Part shown: positions 35,239 to 43,633 of the stretch, piece by piece | How positions within the stretch are numbered: position 1 is the stretch's first letter | How the letters are laid out: each line of letters opens with the position of its first letter | Assembly: GCF_003121405.1 (NCBI RefSeq) | Contig: NZ_QBUY01000023.1 | Location: 1 to 64,000, forward strand | Length of the DNA: 64,000 bases | Source: Paraburkholderia sp. C35 | GTDB lineage: Bacteria > Pseudomonadota > Gammaproteobacteria > Burkholderiales > Burkholderiaceae | Reading direction: 5' to 3' | Translations under genes and position numbers: made by a program | Notes under the pieces: generated by a model | The model's database searches: none | Told to the model about the DNA's origin: nothing | The model's input: the letters and a program-made list of their open reading frames with translations, nothing else

Positions 35239-36585
35239 ATGAGCACCATGACTCCCGCCGAGATCGTCTCGGAACTCGACAAGCACATCATCGGCCAGAA
35301 TCGCGCGAAGAAGGCTGTTGCCGTCGCGCTGCGCAACCGCTGGCGCCGTCAGCAGGTTGGTGAACCGCTGCGTCAGGAAATCACGCCGAAAAACATTCTG
35401 ATGATCGGGCCGACGGGCGTCGGCAAGACGGAAATCGCGCGGCGCCTTGCCAAGCTCGCCGACGCGCCGTTCATCAAGATCGAAGCGACCAAATTCACGG
35501 AAGTCGGCTATGTGGGCCGCGACGTCGACAGCATCGTGCGCGATCTGATTGAAATCTCGGTCAAGCAGACGCGTGAGACGGAAATGCGCAAGGTGCGCAC
35601 CAAGGCTGAAGATCTCGCTGAAGACCGCATCCTCGAGATTCTTCTGCCCGGCACGCGCAGCACGGTCGGCTTCGGCTCGGGCGCCAGCGAAACGGGCGGC
35701 GACGAATCGAACACCACGCGTCAGACCTTCCGCAAGCGTCTGCGCGAAGGCGCGCTCGACGACAAGGAAATCGAGCTCGACATCGAGATGACGCAGCCCA
35801 CGATGGACATCATGGGCCCGCCCGGCATGGAAGACATGACCGAGCAGATCCGCTCGATGTTCGCGAACCTCGGCGGCGGCAAGAAGACGCGCCGCAAGGT
35901 GAAGGTGAAGGAAGCGCTGAAGCTCCTCACCGACGAAGAAGCCGCGAAGATGCTCAACGACGAGGAGGTCAAGACGAAGGCCGTGCAGAACGTCGAGCAG
36001 AACGGCATCGTGTTCCTCGATGAAATCGACAAGATCGCGTCGCGCAGCGAAGCGGGCGGCGGCGAAGTCTCGCGTCAGGGCGTGCAGCGCGATCTGCTGC
36101 CGCTGGTCGAAGGCACCACCATCAACACGAAGTACGGCATGGTGAAGACCGATCACATCCTCTTCATCGCGAGCGGTGCGTTCCATCTCGCGAAGCCGAG
36201 CGATCTGATTCCCGAACTGCAAGGCCGTTTCCCGATCCGCGTCGAACTGGATTCGCTGTCGGGGAAGGACTTCGAATCGATTCTCGTCGCCACCGACGCC
36301 AGCCTCGTCAAGCAATACCAGGCGCTGCTCGCAACGGAAGACGTGCACCTCGAATTCGCCGACGACGGTATCCGACGTCTTGCTGAAATTGCTTACTCGG
36401 TGAACGAGAAAACGGAAAACATCGGTGCACGCCGTCTCTATACGGTAATCGAGAAGTTGCTCGAAGAAGTGTCGTTCTCGGCGGGCAACCACGCCGGCAA
36501 GAACGTGCAGATCGACGCAGCGTATGTCGATCGTGCGCTGAACGAAGTCGCGCAAGACGAAGATCTGTCACGCTACGTGCTGTAA
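35239..36585 (+). CDS. hslU: ATP-dependent protease ATPase subunit HslU
   Basis: This 448-aa AAA+ unfoldase partners HslV. Walker A is GPTGVGKTE (about residues 56-64), and the I-domain lies between the Walker motifs (about 110-245). Walker B is VFLDEIDKIA (about 256-265). The C-terminal helical domain ends in DLSRYVL, the tail that docks into HslV. The operon is hslVU, ended by the terminator at 36608. Confidence 0.97.
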   Translation: MSTMTPAEIVSELDKHIIGQNRAKKAVAVALRNRWRRQQVGEPLRQEITPKNILMIGPTGVGKTEIARRLAKLADAPFIKIEATKFTEVGYVGRDVDSIVRDLIEISVKQTRETEMRKVRTKAEDLAEDRILEILLPGTRSTVGFGSGASETGGDESNTTRQTFRKRLREGALDDKEIELDIEMTQPTMDIMGPPGMEDMTEQIRSMFANLGGGKKTRRKVKVKEALKLLTDEEAAKMLNDEEVKTKAVQNVEQNGIVFLDEIDKIASRSEAGGGEVSRQGVQRDLLPLVEGTTINTKYGMVKTDHILFIASGAFHLAKPSDLIPELQGRFPIRVELDSLSGKDFESILVATDASLVKQYQALLATEDVHLEFADDGIRRLAEIAYSVNEKTENIGARRLYTVIEKLLEEVSFSAGNHAGKNVQIDAAYVDRALNEVAQDEDLSRYVL

Positions 36586-36607
36586 CGCGCGCTGACCTTT
36601 GTTAAGT

Positions 36608-36643
36608 AAAAGGCGTCGCCCCTCACGGAGCGACGCCTTTTTT
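36608..36643. terminator. Bidirectional intrinsic terminator
   Basis: An 11-bp stem, AAAGGCGTCGC (36609-36619) with GCGACGCCTTT (36630-36640), closes a 10-base loop, with T-runs on the plus side and A-rich sequence on the other. It serves the convergent hslU and regA genes. Confidence 0.88.
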
Positions 36644-36660
36644 CATGCACGCAAGCAGCG

Positions 36661-37203
36661 TTACTGCTTGACCGGCCGCTTCGCGAGCTTGCGCTGCAAC
36701 GTGCGCCGATGCATGTTCAGCGCACGCGCCGTCGCCGAGATATTGCCGCCGTTCTCTGCGAGCACGCGCTGGATGTGCTCCCATTCGAGCCGCGCCACGG
36801 ACAGCGGCGTCGGATTCTCAATCGCCTCTTCGGCCTGCAGCGCGCTCGCTTCCGTTTGCAGCGCGGACAGAATCGTCTCGACGTTCGCGGGCTTGGCCAG
36901 ATAGTTGTCCGCGCCGTCCTTCACCGCCTGCACGGCCGTCGCGATGCTCGCATAGCCCGTGAGCACCAGCATGCGCGCGTTCGGCTGCAGATCGCGCAGC
37001 GGCGCAACGAGATTCAGGCCGGAGTCGTTGCCCAGATGCAGATCGACGGTGATCTGTCCGAACTTCTGCTGATTCGCGAGGCGAATCGCTTCGTCGGCGT
37101 TGTGTGCTTCGGACACCGTGAAGCCGCGGCGCGTCAGACCGCGCGCGAGGATGCCGGAGAACACTTCGTCGTCGTCGATGACCAGAAAATTCATGTCGCT
37201 CAT
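36661..37203 (-). CDS. regA: Redox response regulator, RegA/ActR/PrrA family
   Basis: This 180-aa response regulator has a receiver domain (1-120) with the acidic pocket DDD at 10-12, the phospho-acceptor Asp54 (in TVDLHLGNDSG) and Lys103 in the LAKPAN segment. The C-terminal Fis-type helix-turn-helix (about 135-175) includes GGNISATARALNMHRRTLQRKL, nearly invariant in RegA homologues. Its ATG overlaps the stop of the kinase gene by four bases. In other Proteobacteria this pair switches respiration, carbon fixation and hydrogen or CO metabolism with redox state; the target genes here are unknown. Confidence 0.92.
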   Translation of the reverse strand: MSDMNFLVIDDDEVFSGILARGLTRRGFTVSEAHNADEAIRLANQQKFGQITVDLHLGNDSGLNLVAPLRDLQPNARMLVLTGYASIATAVQAVKDGADNYLAKPANVETILSALQTEASALQAEEAIENPTPLSVARLEWEHIQRVLAENGGNISATARALNMHRRTLQRKLAKRPVKQ

Positions 37204-38504
37204 GCTTGCTTCTCCGTATTGGACGACGCGGCGCCCTGCCGGCCCGCGCCCGTTTGCTCGCGGGCCAAAGGCAACCGCAATACTGCGCGCGTGCCGCGCG
37301 GCTTGATTTCGTTGATGTCGGTGAGATCGATCGATCCGCCCAGGCGCGCGGCTGCCGTGAACGCCAGATACAGCCCGACGCCATGACCGCCCTGCGTGCT
37401 GTCGACGGGCGCCGCGCCCAGCAAACCGCGCAGCGCGGCAGGCACGCCTGGCCCGGCATCGCAGACTTCGAAGTCGATCGAATCCTGATCGGCCAGCGTT
37501 GCAGCAAGCGTCACGTGATCGCGGCTCGCGCGCGCGGCGTTATCGAGCAGGATGGTGAGGATCTGGCTCACGGCAACAGTGTCGTCGAGACTGACGTTGT
37601 CGGGCGGCTCGCCCAGGCGCTCGAACTTGACGTGTGGATGGCGCAGACGCCATTGATCGGCGAACGAATCGAGCCACTCGTCGACGCGCTGACGGCTGCC
37701 TTGCGTCGACGCGCGACTGCGCAGGCGCGCGAGCGCCGAGGTGCACAACGTCAGTTGCTGATCGAGGATATCGATGTCGGCGGCGTAAGGCTTCAGGCCT
37801 TCGTCGCTGCGCGCGGCATCGCGAAGTTCTTCCGTGAGCATCGCGATGGTCGACAGCGGCGTGCCCATTTCATGCGCGACGGTTGCGGCCTGCACGCCGA
37901 GCGCCACCGCGCGTTCGTCGCGCAAGAGACGCTGCTGCGCGTCGCCGAGCGCTGCGTCGCGTTGCCTCAGCCCGCGCGACATGCGCGCCACGAACCACGC
38001 GATCAGGCCGACACTGACCATGAAGTTCACCCACATGCCGGCGCGGTAGTAGTCGAACAGATTGGCGGGATTGTCGAGATTGAGCGGCACCGAATCGAAG
38101 CCGAGAACCGCATAGCAGGCCACCGCGAAGGCGGCGAGCCAAGCCATCAGATGCCAGGGCAGCACGGCGGCCGCAATCGCCAGTGAAGGCAGATACAGCG
38201 AGACAAACGGATTGGTCGTGCCGCCGGACAGAAACAGCAGCGCGGACAACGCGCCGAGATCGACCCACAGCTGACCGAACAGTTCGAGACTCGACTCCGG
38301 CTTCTGGCTCGCGACGCGCAGCCACGTCAAGCCATTGAAGAGCACCTCTAGACCGATGACGAGCAGCATCGCCGGCAGCGGCAGCTTCACGCCGACGAAG
38401 GTCTGGACGAACGCGATCGTCACCAGTTGCCCGATGATGGCAAGACTGCGCAGCCAGAAGAGATGCCCGAGGTTGACCCGGCCAGTGACGGTTATGCGGT
38501 GCAT
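37200..38504 (-). CDS. regB: Redox sensor histidine kinase, RegB/PrrB family
   Basis: This 434-aa membrane kinase has six predicted helices in the first 175 residues. The ubiquinone-binding motif GGTTNPF (94-100) characteristic of RegB is present. The H-box is HEMGTPLS with His211. Cys254 lies 43 residues later, close to the spacing of the redox-active Cys of RegB. The ATP-binding domain has DNAARAS, DAGPGV and GGHGVGLYLA. It is co-transcribed with regA (ATGA overlap). It is divergent from the TPR protein with about 100 bases between them. Confidence 0.9.
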   Translation of the reverse strand: MHRITVTGRVNLGHLFWLRSLAIIGQLVTIAFVQTFVGVKLPLPAMLLVIGLEVLFNGLTWLRVASQKPESSLELFGQLWVDLGALSALLFLSGGTTNPFVSLYLPSLAIAAAVLPWHLMAWLAAFAVACYAVLGFDSVPLNLDNPANLFDYYRAGMWVNFMVSVGLIAWFVARMSRGLRQRDAALGDAQQRLLRDERAVALGVQAATVAHEMGTPLSTIAMLTEELRDAARSDEGLKPYAADIDILDQQLTLCTSALARLRSRASTQGSRQRVDEWLDSFADQWRLRHPHVKFERLGEPPDNVSLDDTVAVSQILTILLDNAARASRDHVTLAATLADQDSIDFEVCDAGPGVPAALRGLLGAAPVDSTQGGHGVGLYLAFTAAARLGGSIDLTDINEIKPRGTRAVLRLPLAREQTGAGRQGAASSNTEKQA

Positions 38505-38606
38505 CCTGCAAGTTTACCTGTTGGGAGGGGTCTGATTCATCTAGCGAATGTTCGGAACTATAGTGTTCTTTGTCGCTTATCGTGTGTTCTCAACCCTTTA
38601 CCCACA

Positions 38607-40241
38607 ATGCTTAAGACAACGCTTGATCCACATCAGGTTCTTTTGGATTCCTTCCAGACATTCCTGCGTCACGCTGTCGCAGCGCAACAGCGCGATGATC
38701 AGAAAGGTCGCGAGATCTGGCTTCAGGCAGCTTCGCATCTGTTCCCCACAGACACGGCATCGCTCGATGCGATGATCCAGCAGTTGACCTCCATTAGACG
38801 CGGCACCGAGGCTTTGGTCATCGCCGAAGCTTTCTGCACGCTCACGCCGCGAAATGCCGAAGCGCTCTTTCGTCTCGGATACGCACTGCAATCCGTGAAC
38901 CGTCATGACGAGGCGATTGCGCCGTATCGCGATGCGCTTACCATCGATCCCAACTTGCATAGCCTGCGCAACAATCTGGCCGCCGCGCTGATGGTGGCCA
39001 ATCCAGCGTCGACAGAAGCGCTCGAGCTATTGAACGCCGCTCTTCGCCAGCGTCCGGACGACGCCAATGCCTTGATCAATATCGGCAAGATTCACCTTGC
39101 GAGCTTCGATCTCGACAACGCGCTCGTAGCCGAGCGGCGTGCTCTCGCGATTCATCCCGACAATCCGATTGCACTGGGTAACCACGGCCAGACACTTCGT
39201 GAAGCGCAGCAGTGGGAAGAGGCCGAGCACTTCACACGCGCCGCCCATCGCGCCGCGCCCGACAACGCGTCCTACCTGTCCAACCTGAGCATGATTCACC
39301 TGCTGCGCGGCAACTACGCCGACGGTTGGCCCGAGCATGAAGCACGCTGGGATGGATCGAAGGAACTCGCTGGCAAGCGCCCCGTGATGCCCGGCCCTGC
39401 GTGGCGCGGCGAACCGCTTGCGGGTAAGACGCTGCTTCTGTGGGGTGAACAGGGCATGGGCGATCTGCTGCAGTTCTGCCGCTATGTGCCGTTGCTTGCC
39501 GAGCGCGTGCATCGCGAAGGCGGGCGTCTGGTGTGGAATTCGTTTCCGCAGATGGGCGTGCTGCTCGCGCGCACGCTCGCACACCATGCCGACGAGTTCT
39601 CGCTGGGCGGCGGCGTCGAGCACCTTCCCGCCTTCGATTATGAAATCTCGCTGCTGTCGTTGCCGCTGCTGTTCGATACACGAGAGGAAACGATTCCCAC
39701 AACCGTTCCGTATCTGCAAGCCGATCCGCAATCCGTCGATGCGTGGCGTCATCGCTTCGTCGATGAGAAGCGGCTGAAGGTCGGCCTGGTTTGGACGGGT
39801 AGCCACGGACACCAGCGCAATCCGTACCGTCGCGTCGGACTGGAACGGTACGTCGACGCGTTCCGCGAACTCGGCAATGTCGCGTTTTATTCACTGCAAC
39901 CCGGCGCCGGCGCAGAAGTGGCGGCGGCCCGCACAGCCGGGCTCGACATTGCCGATCACACTTCCGAATTCAACACCTTCGACGACACAGCCGCTTATAT
40001 CGGCGCGCTCGATTTGGTGATCACGGTTTGCACGTCGGTCGCGCATCTCAGCGGCGCGATCGGTCAGCGCACGTGGGTATTGCTCGATGTGAACCCGCAC
40101 TGGGTCTGGCTGCTCGATCGCACCGACAGCCCGTGGTATCCGAGCGCGACCTTGTACCGGCAACCGCAGTTCGCCGAATGGGAACCCGTTTTCGACGAGT
40201 TGACGCGCGATCTCGCGGCACTGGCGGATTCGCGCACCTGA
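38607..40241 (+). CDS. TPR-repeat glycosyltransferase-like protein
   Basis: This is a 544-aa cytosolic protein. The N-terminal half contains about five tetratricopeptide repeats (for example ALFRLGYALQSVNRHDEAIAPYRDAL and the repeats that follow, about residues 75-270). The C-terminal half (about 300-540) resembles the ADP-heptose:LPS glycosyltransferase-like fold found in TPR/GT fusion proteins, with WGEQGMGDLLQFCRY, VGLVWTGSHGHQRNPYR and ADLVITVCTSVAHLSGAIG-type segments. The start at 38607 follows family layout; the ribosome-binding site is weak. Acceptor and donor sugar are unknown; it may modify a protein or surface glycan. Confidence 0.8.
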   Translation: MLKTTLDPHQVLLDSFQTFLRHAVAAQQRDDQKGREIWLQAASHLFPTDTASLDAMIQQLTSIRRGTEALVIAEAFCTLTPRNAEALFRLGYALQSVNRHDEAIAPYRDALTIDPNLHSLRNNLAAALMVANPASTEALELLNAALRQRPDDANALINIGKIHLASFDLDNALVAERRALAIHPDNPIALGNHGQTLREAQQWEEAEHFTRAAHRAAPDNASYLSNLSMIHLLRGNYADGWPEHEARWDGSKELAGKRPVMPGPAWRGEPLAGKTLLLWGEQGMGDLLQFCRYVPLLAERVHREGGRLVWNSFPQMGVLLARTLAHHADEFSLGGGVEHLPAFDYEISLLSLPLLFDTREETIPTTVPYLQADPQSVDAWRHRFVDEKRLKVGLVWTGSHGHQRNPYRRVGLERYVDAFRELGNVAFYSLQPGAGAEVAAARTAGLDIADHTSEFNTFDDTAAYIGALDLVITVCTSVAHLSGAIGQRTWVLLDVNPHWVWLLDRTDSPWYPSATLYRQPQFAEWEPVFDELTRDLAALADSRT

Positions 40242-40260
40242 GTGCTCGCTGCCGGACGTC

Positions 40261-40506
40261 TCAATCCGGAGCGGGCGCCGCATTGCCTTCAGTAGCACGC
40301 GTGCGTGCGATAGCGGCGGCCAGGCATTCGGGGCATAGACAGCTCATGCCGGGATCAAGTGTCTCGGCGGGCAACGCGGGCATCGACATGCACCAGCAGC
40401 CCGAACGGTCGCCACGCGCGCCACAATCGAAGACCCGGCGGCAGCGCGGGCAGCGCACACTGGACGCCGCGGAAGATTCAGCCGATCCGGATGAAGACGG
40501 TTTCAT
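40261..40506 (-). CDS. Cysteine-rich CWC family protein
   Basis: This 81-aa protein has the Cys pattern of the CWC family: CPRCRRVFDCG, then GCWCMSMP, then CLCPECL, suggesting one or two bound metal ions. The N-terminal Ser-rich and C-terminal Ala/Pro-rich ends are low in complexity. It overlaps no other gene and lies just after the TPR gene on the opposite strand. The function is unknown. Confidence 0.8.
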   Translation of the reverse strand: MKPSSSGSAESSAASSVRCPRCRRVFDCGARGDRSGCWCMSMPALPAETLDPGMSCLCPECLAAAIARTRATEGNAAPAPD

Positions 40507-40824
40507 GACAGAGAGATGAAACAGGTCAATCGATCAGAACATGATGCCACTTCCGGCAAGTCAGCAAAATGTCGGCTCGTCTCCCGTCACTCGCCTTCAT
40601 CGCGCTCTCGCGCGAACTAACCCGCGCAACGGGAGCCAAAACCTTCCGTTGCACCGCCGTCGGTTGCACGCAAACGCATCGTCCGCCTAGCGTGAATAGC
40701 GTTATTCCGCATCGCAGCAAAATGCGGACAATCACCGCGGCGGCACGCGTCAAATTCACTATTGCACCGCGCCAGTTGTGTACAATCCGGCGTTGTTTTC
40801 ACCGTTTTCGTCCGAGCCGCCGCC
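40507..40824. other. Intergenic region upstream of argB
   Basis: This is about 320 bases between the divergent CWC gene and argB. TACAAT at 40781-40786 could be the argB -10 box, though no -35 element is well placed. Short open frames on both strands here show no family character. I see no repeat or RNA gene. Confidence 0.45.
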
Positions 40825-41724
40825 ATGTCCGACACTCCCGACCTGTCCCAGATCGCTCCCACGCTGAAGGCTGAAATTCTCGCCGAGGCGCTGCCCTATA
40901 TTCGCCAGTATCACGGTAAGACCGTCGTCATCAAGTACGGCGGCAACGCGATGACGGAAGAGCGCCTGAAGCAGGGCTTCGCGCGCGATGTGATCCTGTT
41001 GAAACTGGTCGGCATCAACCCGGTGATCGTGCACGGCGGCGGTCCGCAAATCGATCAGGCGTTGAAGAAGATCGGCAAGCAGGGCACGTTCATCCAGGGC
41101 ATGCGCGTCACCGACGAAGAAACCATGGAAGTCGTCGAGTGGGTGCTCGGCGGCGAAGTGCAGCAGGACATCGTCACGCTGATCAACCACTTCGGCGGCC
41201 ACGCGGTCGGTCTGACGGGCAAGGACGGCGGCCTGATCCACGCGCGCAAGCTGCTGATGCCGGACCGCGACAATCCGGGCCAATACATCGACATCGGCCA
41301 GGTCGGCGAAGTCGAGGCGATCAATCCGGCTGTCGTGAAGGCGCTGCAAGACGATGCATTCATTCCCGTGATCTCGCCGATCGGCTTCGGTGAAGACGGC
41401 CTGTCGTACAACATCAACGCCGACCTCGTCGCGGGCAAGCTGGCTGTCGTGCTGAACGCCGAAAAGCTCGTCATGATGACGAACATCCCCGGCGTGATGG
41501 ACAAGGAAGGCACGCTGCTGACCGATCTGTCGGCACGCGAAATCGACGCGCTGTTCGCCGACGGCACGATCTCGGGCGGCATGCTGCCGAAGATCTCGTC
41601 GGCACTCGACGCCGCCAAGAGCGGCGTGCGTTCGGTGCACATCATCGATGGCCGCATCGAGCATTCAGTGCTGCTCGAAATCCTGACGGAACAGCCGTTC
41701 GGCACGATGATCCGCTCGCACTGA
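40825..41724 (+). CDS. argB: Acetylglutamate kinase
   Basis: This 299-aa amino-acid kinase phosphorylates N-acetylglutamate, the second step of arginine synthesis. It has VVIKYGGNAM near residue 33, VHGGGPQI at about 70, GLTGKDGGLI at about 130 and the GGMLPKI segment near the C-terminus. The longer N-terminal helix and the length suggest the arginine-sensitive hexameric type. The start at 40825 matches the family N-terminus; the Shine-Dalgarno is weak. It is followed by the HAD gene and slmA on the same strand. Confidence 0.96.
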   Translation: MSDTPDLSQIAPTLKAEILAEALPYIRQYHGKTVVIKYGGNAMTEERLKQGFARDVILLKLVGINPVIVHGGGPQIDQALKKIGKQGTFIQGMRVTDEETMEVVEWVLGGEVQQDIVTLINHFGGHAVGLTGKDGGLIHARKLLMPDRDNPGQYIDIGQVGEVEAINPAVVKALQDDAFIPVISPIGFGEDGLSYNINADLVAGKLAVVLNAEKLVMMTNIPGVMDKEGTLLTDLSAREIDALFADGTISGGMLPKISSALDAAKSGVRSVHIIDGRIEHSVLLEILTEQPFGTMIRSH

Positions 41725-41932
41725 GCGCGCGTCGTCATCTCAGGCATCACACGCAATCTCGCATCACGCGAAGCACGGCACGCTGGCCGTCGTGCTTCGC
41801 AGAAGGCATACTGGCCTTCCGTCTCCCGCGCAGCACGCTGCGCTGTCTCACGTTTCCACCTGCACGCGCTGCCGCCTCGCATCACAAGGCAGAATCTGCA
41901 CGCGCGCGTAACCACGATCACGCCGCAACATC

Positions 41933-42688
41933 ATGCGCACTTACCGTCCGAAGCGCCGTCGGCCGCAGATTCACGCCGGCACGCCCGTCTGGTTGTTCGA
42001 CCTCGACAACACGCTGCATCACGCGTCGCACGCCATTTTCCCGGCCATCAACAGCGCGATGACGCAGTACATCATCGACGCGCTGCAAGTCGAACGCGCC
42101 GAAGCGAACCGTCTGCGCACCGGCTACACGCAGCGCTACGGCGCCGCGCTGCTCGGTCTCACGCGCCATCATGATTTCGACGCGCACGACTTCCTCGACT
42201 ACGTGCACACGTTCCCCGATCTGCGCGCGATGCTGCGCAGCGAGCGCGGCCTGAAACGTCTCGTCGACGCGCTGCCTGGCCGCAAGATCGTGCTCACCAA
42301 CGCGCCCGAAGCGTATGCGCTCGACGTGCTGAAAGAACTCGGCATCGAGCGGCTGTTCGAGCGCGTGATCGCCATCGAGCACATGCGCGACCGCCGTTTC
42401 TGGCGCGCCAAACCCGATCATTCGATGTTGCGCCGCGCGATGCGCGACGCGCACGTACGTCTCACCGATGCCGTGCTGGTCGAAGACACGCGCAGCCATT
42501 TGAAGAACTACCGGCGGCTGGGCATCCGCACGGTGTGGATCACCGGCCATCTGCCGCGCCACGCGCACGCCGACGGCACACCGACGCGATTGCCGGGCAC
42601 GGGTCGCCCGCACTATGTCGATCGACGCATTCGTTCGCTAAAATCGTTGAGACTGGGCACTCGCCTGGAAGGCCGATCGAACAACTGA
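41933..42688 (+). CDS. HAD-family pyrimidine 5'-nucleotidase-like phosphatase
   Basis: This 251-aa haloacid dehalogenase has motif I FDLDNTLHH (Asp23 and Asp25), motif II VLTNAP, the motif III Lys in FWRAKPDHSM and motif IV VEDTRSHLKN. It matches the SDT1/Phm8-like pyrimidine 5'-nucleotidase group. The argB-HAD-slmA order is conserved in Burkholderiaceae. The last 45 residues are basic and look disordered. Confidence 0.87.
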   Translation: MRTYRPKRRRPQIHAGTPVWLFDLDNTLHHASHAIFPAINSAMTQYIIDALQVERAEANRLRTGYTQRYGAALLGLTRHHDFDAHDFLDYVHTFPDLRAMLRSERGLKRLVDALPGRKIVLTNAPEAYALDVLKELGIERLFERVIAIEHMRDRRFWRAKPDHSMLRRAMRDAHVRLTDAVLVEDTRSHLKNYRRLGIRTVWITGHLPRHAHADGTPTRLPGTGRPHYVDRRIRSLKSLRLGTRLEGRSNN

Positions 42689-42724
42689 CGCAGAACCGGC
42701 CGCGCCAAATCAGGGACGACAGAC

Positions 42725-43390
42725 ATGCAGCCTATCCGCAAGCATGACGAGGACGTAACCGAAGACCAGCCGGCCGCGCCGCGCGCAACACGCCTGAAGC
42801 CGGGCGAACGCCGCGTGCATATCCTGCAGACGCTCGCCGCGATGCTGGAAGCGCCGAAGAACGAAAAGATCACCACGGCGGCGCTCGCTGCGCGTATCGG
42901 CGTATCGGAAGCTGCGCTGTATCGGCATTTCGCCAGCAAGGCGCAGATGTTCGAAGGACTGATCGAATTCATCGAACACACGCTTTTCGGGCTCATCAAC
43001 CAGATCGTCGAGAAAGAGCCGAACGGCGTGCTGCAGGCACGCGCGATCGCGTTGATGCTGCTCAATTTTTCGGCGAAAAACCCCGGCATGACGCGCGTGC
43101 TGACCTGCGAAGCGCTCGTCGGTGAACACGAACGGCTCACCGATCGTGTCAATCAGTTGCTCGAACGCGTCGAGGCGTCGCTCAGGCAATGTCTGCGGCT
43201 CGGCTTGATGGAATCGTCGAGCCACGCCGCAGATCCGGCGGTTCCGCTGCCCGCCGACTACGATCCCGTCGTGCGCGCGAGTCTGGTGATCAGCTACATC
43301 ATCGGGCGGTGGCATCGCTTCGTGCGCAGCGGCTTCGCGCGTGCACCCGTCGAACAGGCCGACGCGCAACTGCGGCTGATTCTCCAGTAA
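42725..43390 (+). CDS. slmA: Nucleoid occlusion factor SlmA (TetR family)
   Basis: This 221-aa DNA-binding protein blocks FtsZ ring assembly over the nucleoid. The TetR-type helix-turn-helix (about 45-75) reads KITTAALAARIGVSEAALYRHFASKAQMFEGLIEFIE, which is distinctive for SlmA. The C-terminal dimerisation domain ends in IGRWHRFVRSGFARAP. It carries an unusual acidic N-terminal arm of about 28 residues relative to E. coli SlmA. Confidence 0.92.
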   Translation: MQPIRKHDEDVTEDQPAAPRATRLKPGERRVHILQTLAAMLEAPKNEKITTAALAARIGVSEAALYRHFASKAQMFEGLIEFIEHTLFGLINQIVEKEPNGVLQARAIALMLLNFSAKNPGMTRVLTCEALVGEHERLTDRVNQLLERVEASLRQCLRLGLMESSSHAADPAVPLPADYDPVVRASLVISYIIGRWHRFVRSGFARAPVEQADAQLRLILQ

Positions 43391-43467
43391 GGCGCCTCGA
43401 CGCAGTGGCGCCACATTTTCCGCTATACTCTGCGCTTGACCGTTTTTGACGGTTCAAGACAACACAA

Positions 43468-43628
43468 CGCGCCGATTTGCTGACTCGATTGCGGGCGCGC
43501 GAACCAGCGGGTGGATTCGATCCATCTACGCGGTTCACTATAAATGCGGCTAAAGAGGTCGTCAGCCGCGCACACTCTCCTTCCGCGCACGCGCCGACAC
43601 CATTTAGCCGCCTCATGTCAGAAGGCGG
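43468..43628 (+). ncRNA. SAM-II-class riboswitch and expression platform in the metX leader
   Basis: P1 is CGCGCC (43468-43473) with GGCGCG (43494-43499). Loop 1 begins GATTTG, the conserved SAM-II loop, and ends ATTGC. An inserted hairpin GAACC (43501-43505) / GGTTC (43532-43536) follows. Then comes TATAAATGCGGCTAAAGAGG (43539-43558), matching the conserved 3' strand; GCGG (43546-43549) can pair with TTGC (43489-43492) as the pseudoknot. The expression platform has mutually exclusive helices: GCGGCTAAA (43546-43554) with TTTAGCCGC (43603-43611), against CCGCC (43608-43612) with GGCGG (43624-43628), the latter hiding the ribosome-binding site. SAM binding would free 43603-43611 and switch metX off. 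The class assignment rests on remembered consensus features. Confidence 0.75.
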
Positions 43629-43633
43629 AATGA

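Noticed and set aside
33754..36555. A 933-codon open frame on the minus strand opposite dksA and hslVU
   Set aside because: It lies antisense to three unmistakable genes and has no family motif; long antisense frames are expected from the strong third-position GC bias here.
40526..40759. A 77-codon minus-strand frame between the CWC gene and argB
   Set aside because: No ribosome-binding site, unusual composition, and it would occupy the argB promoter region.
43507..43531. A tRNA T-arm-like element (TGGAT, TTCGA-like loop, ATCCA)
   Set aside because: No acceptor, anticodon or D arm fits around it; it is better explained as the tip of the hairpin inserted in the metX riboswitch-like leader.
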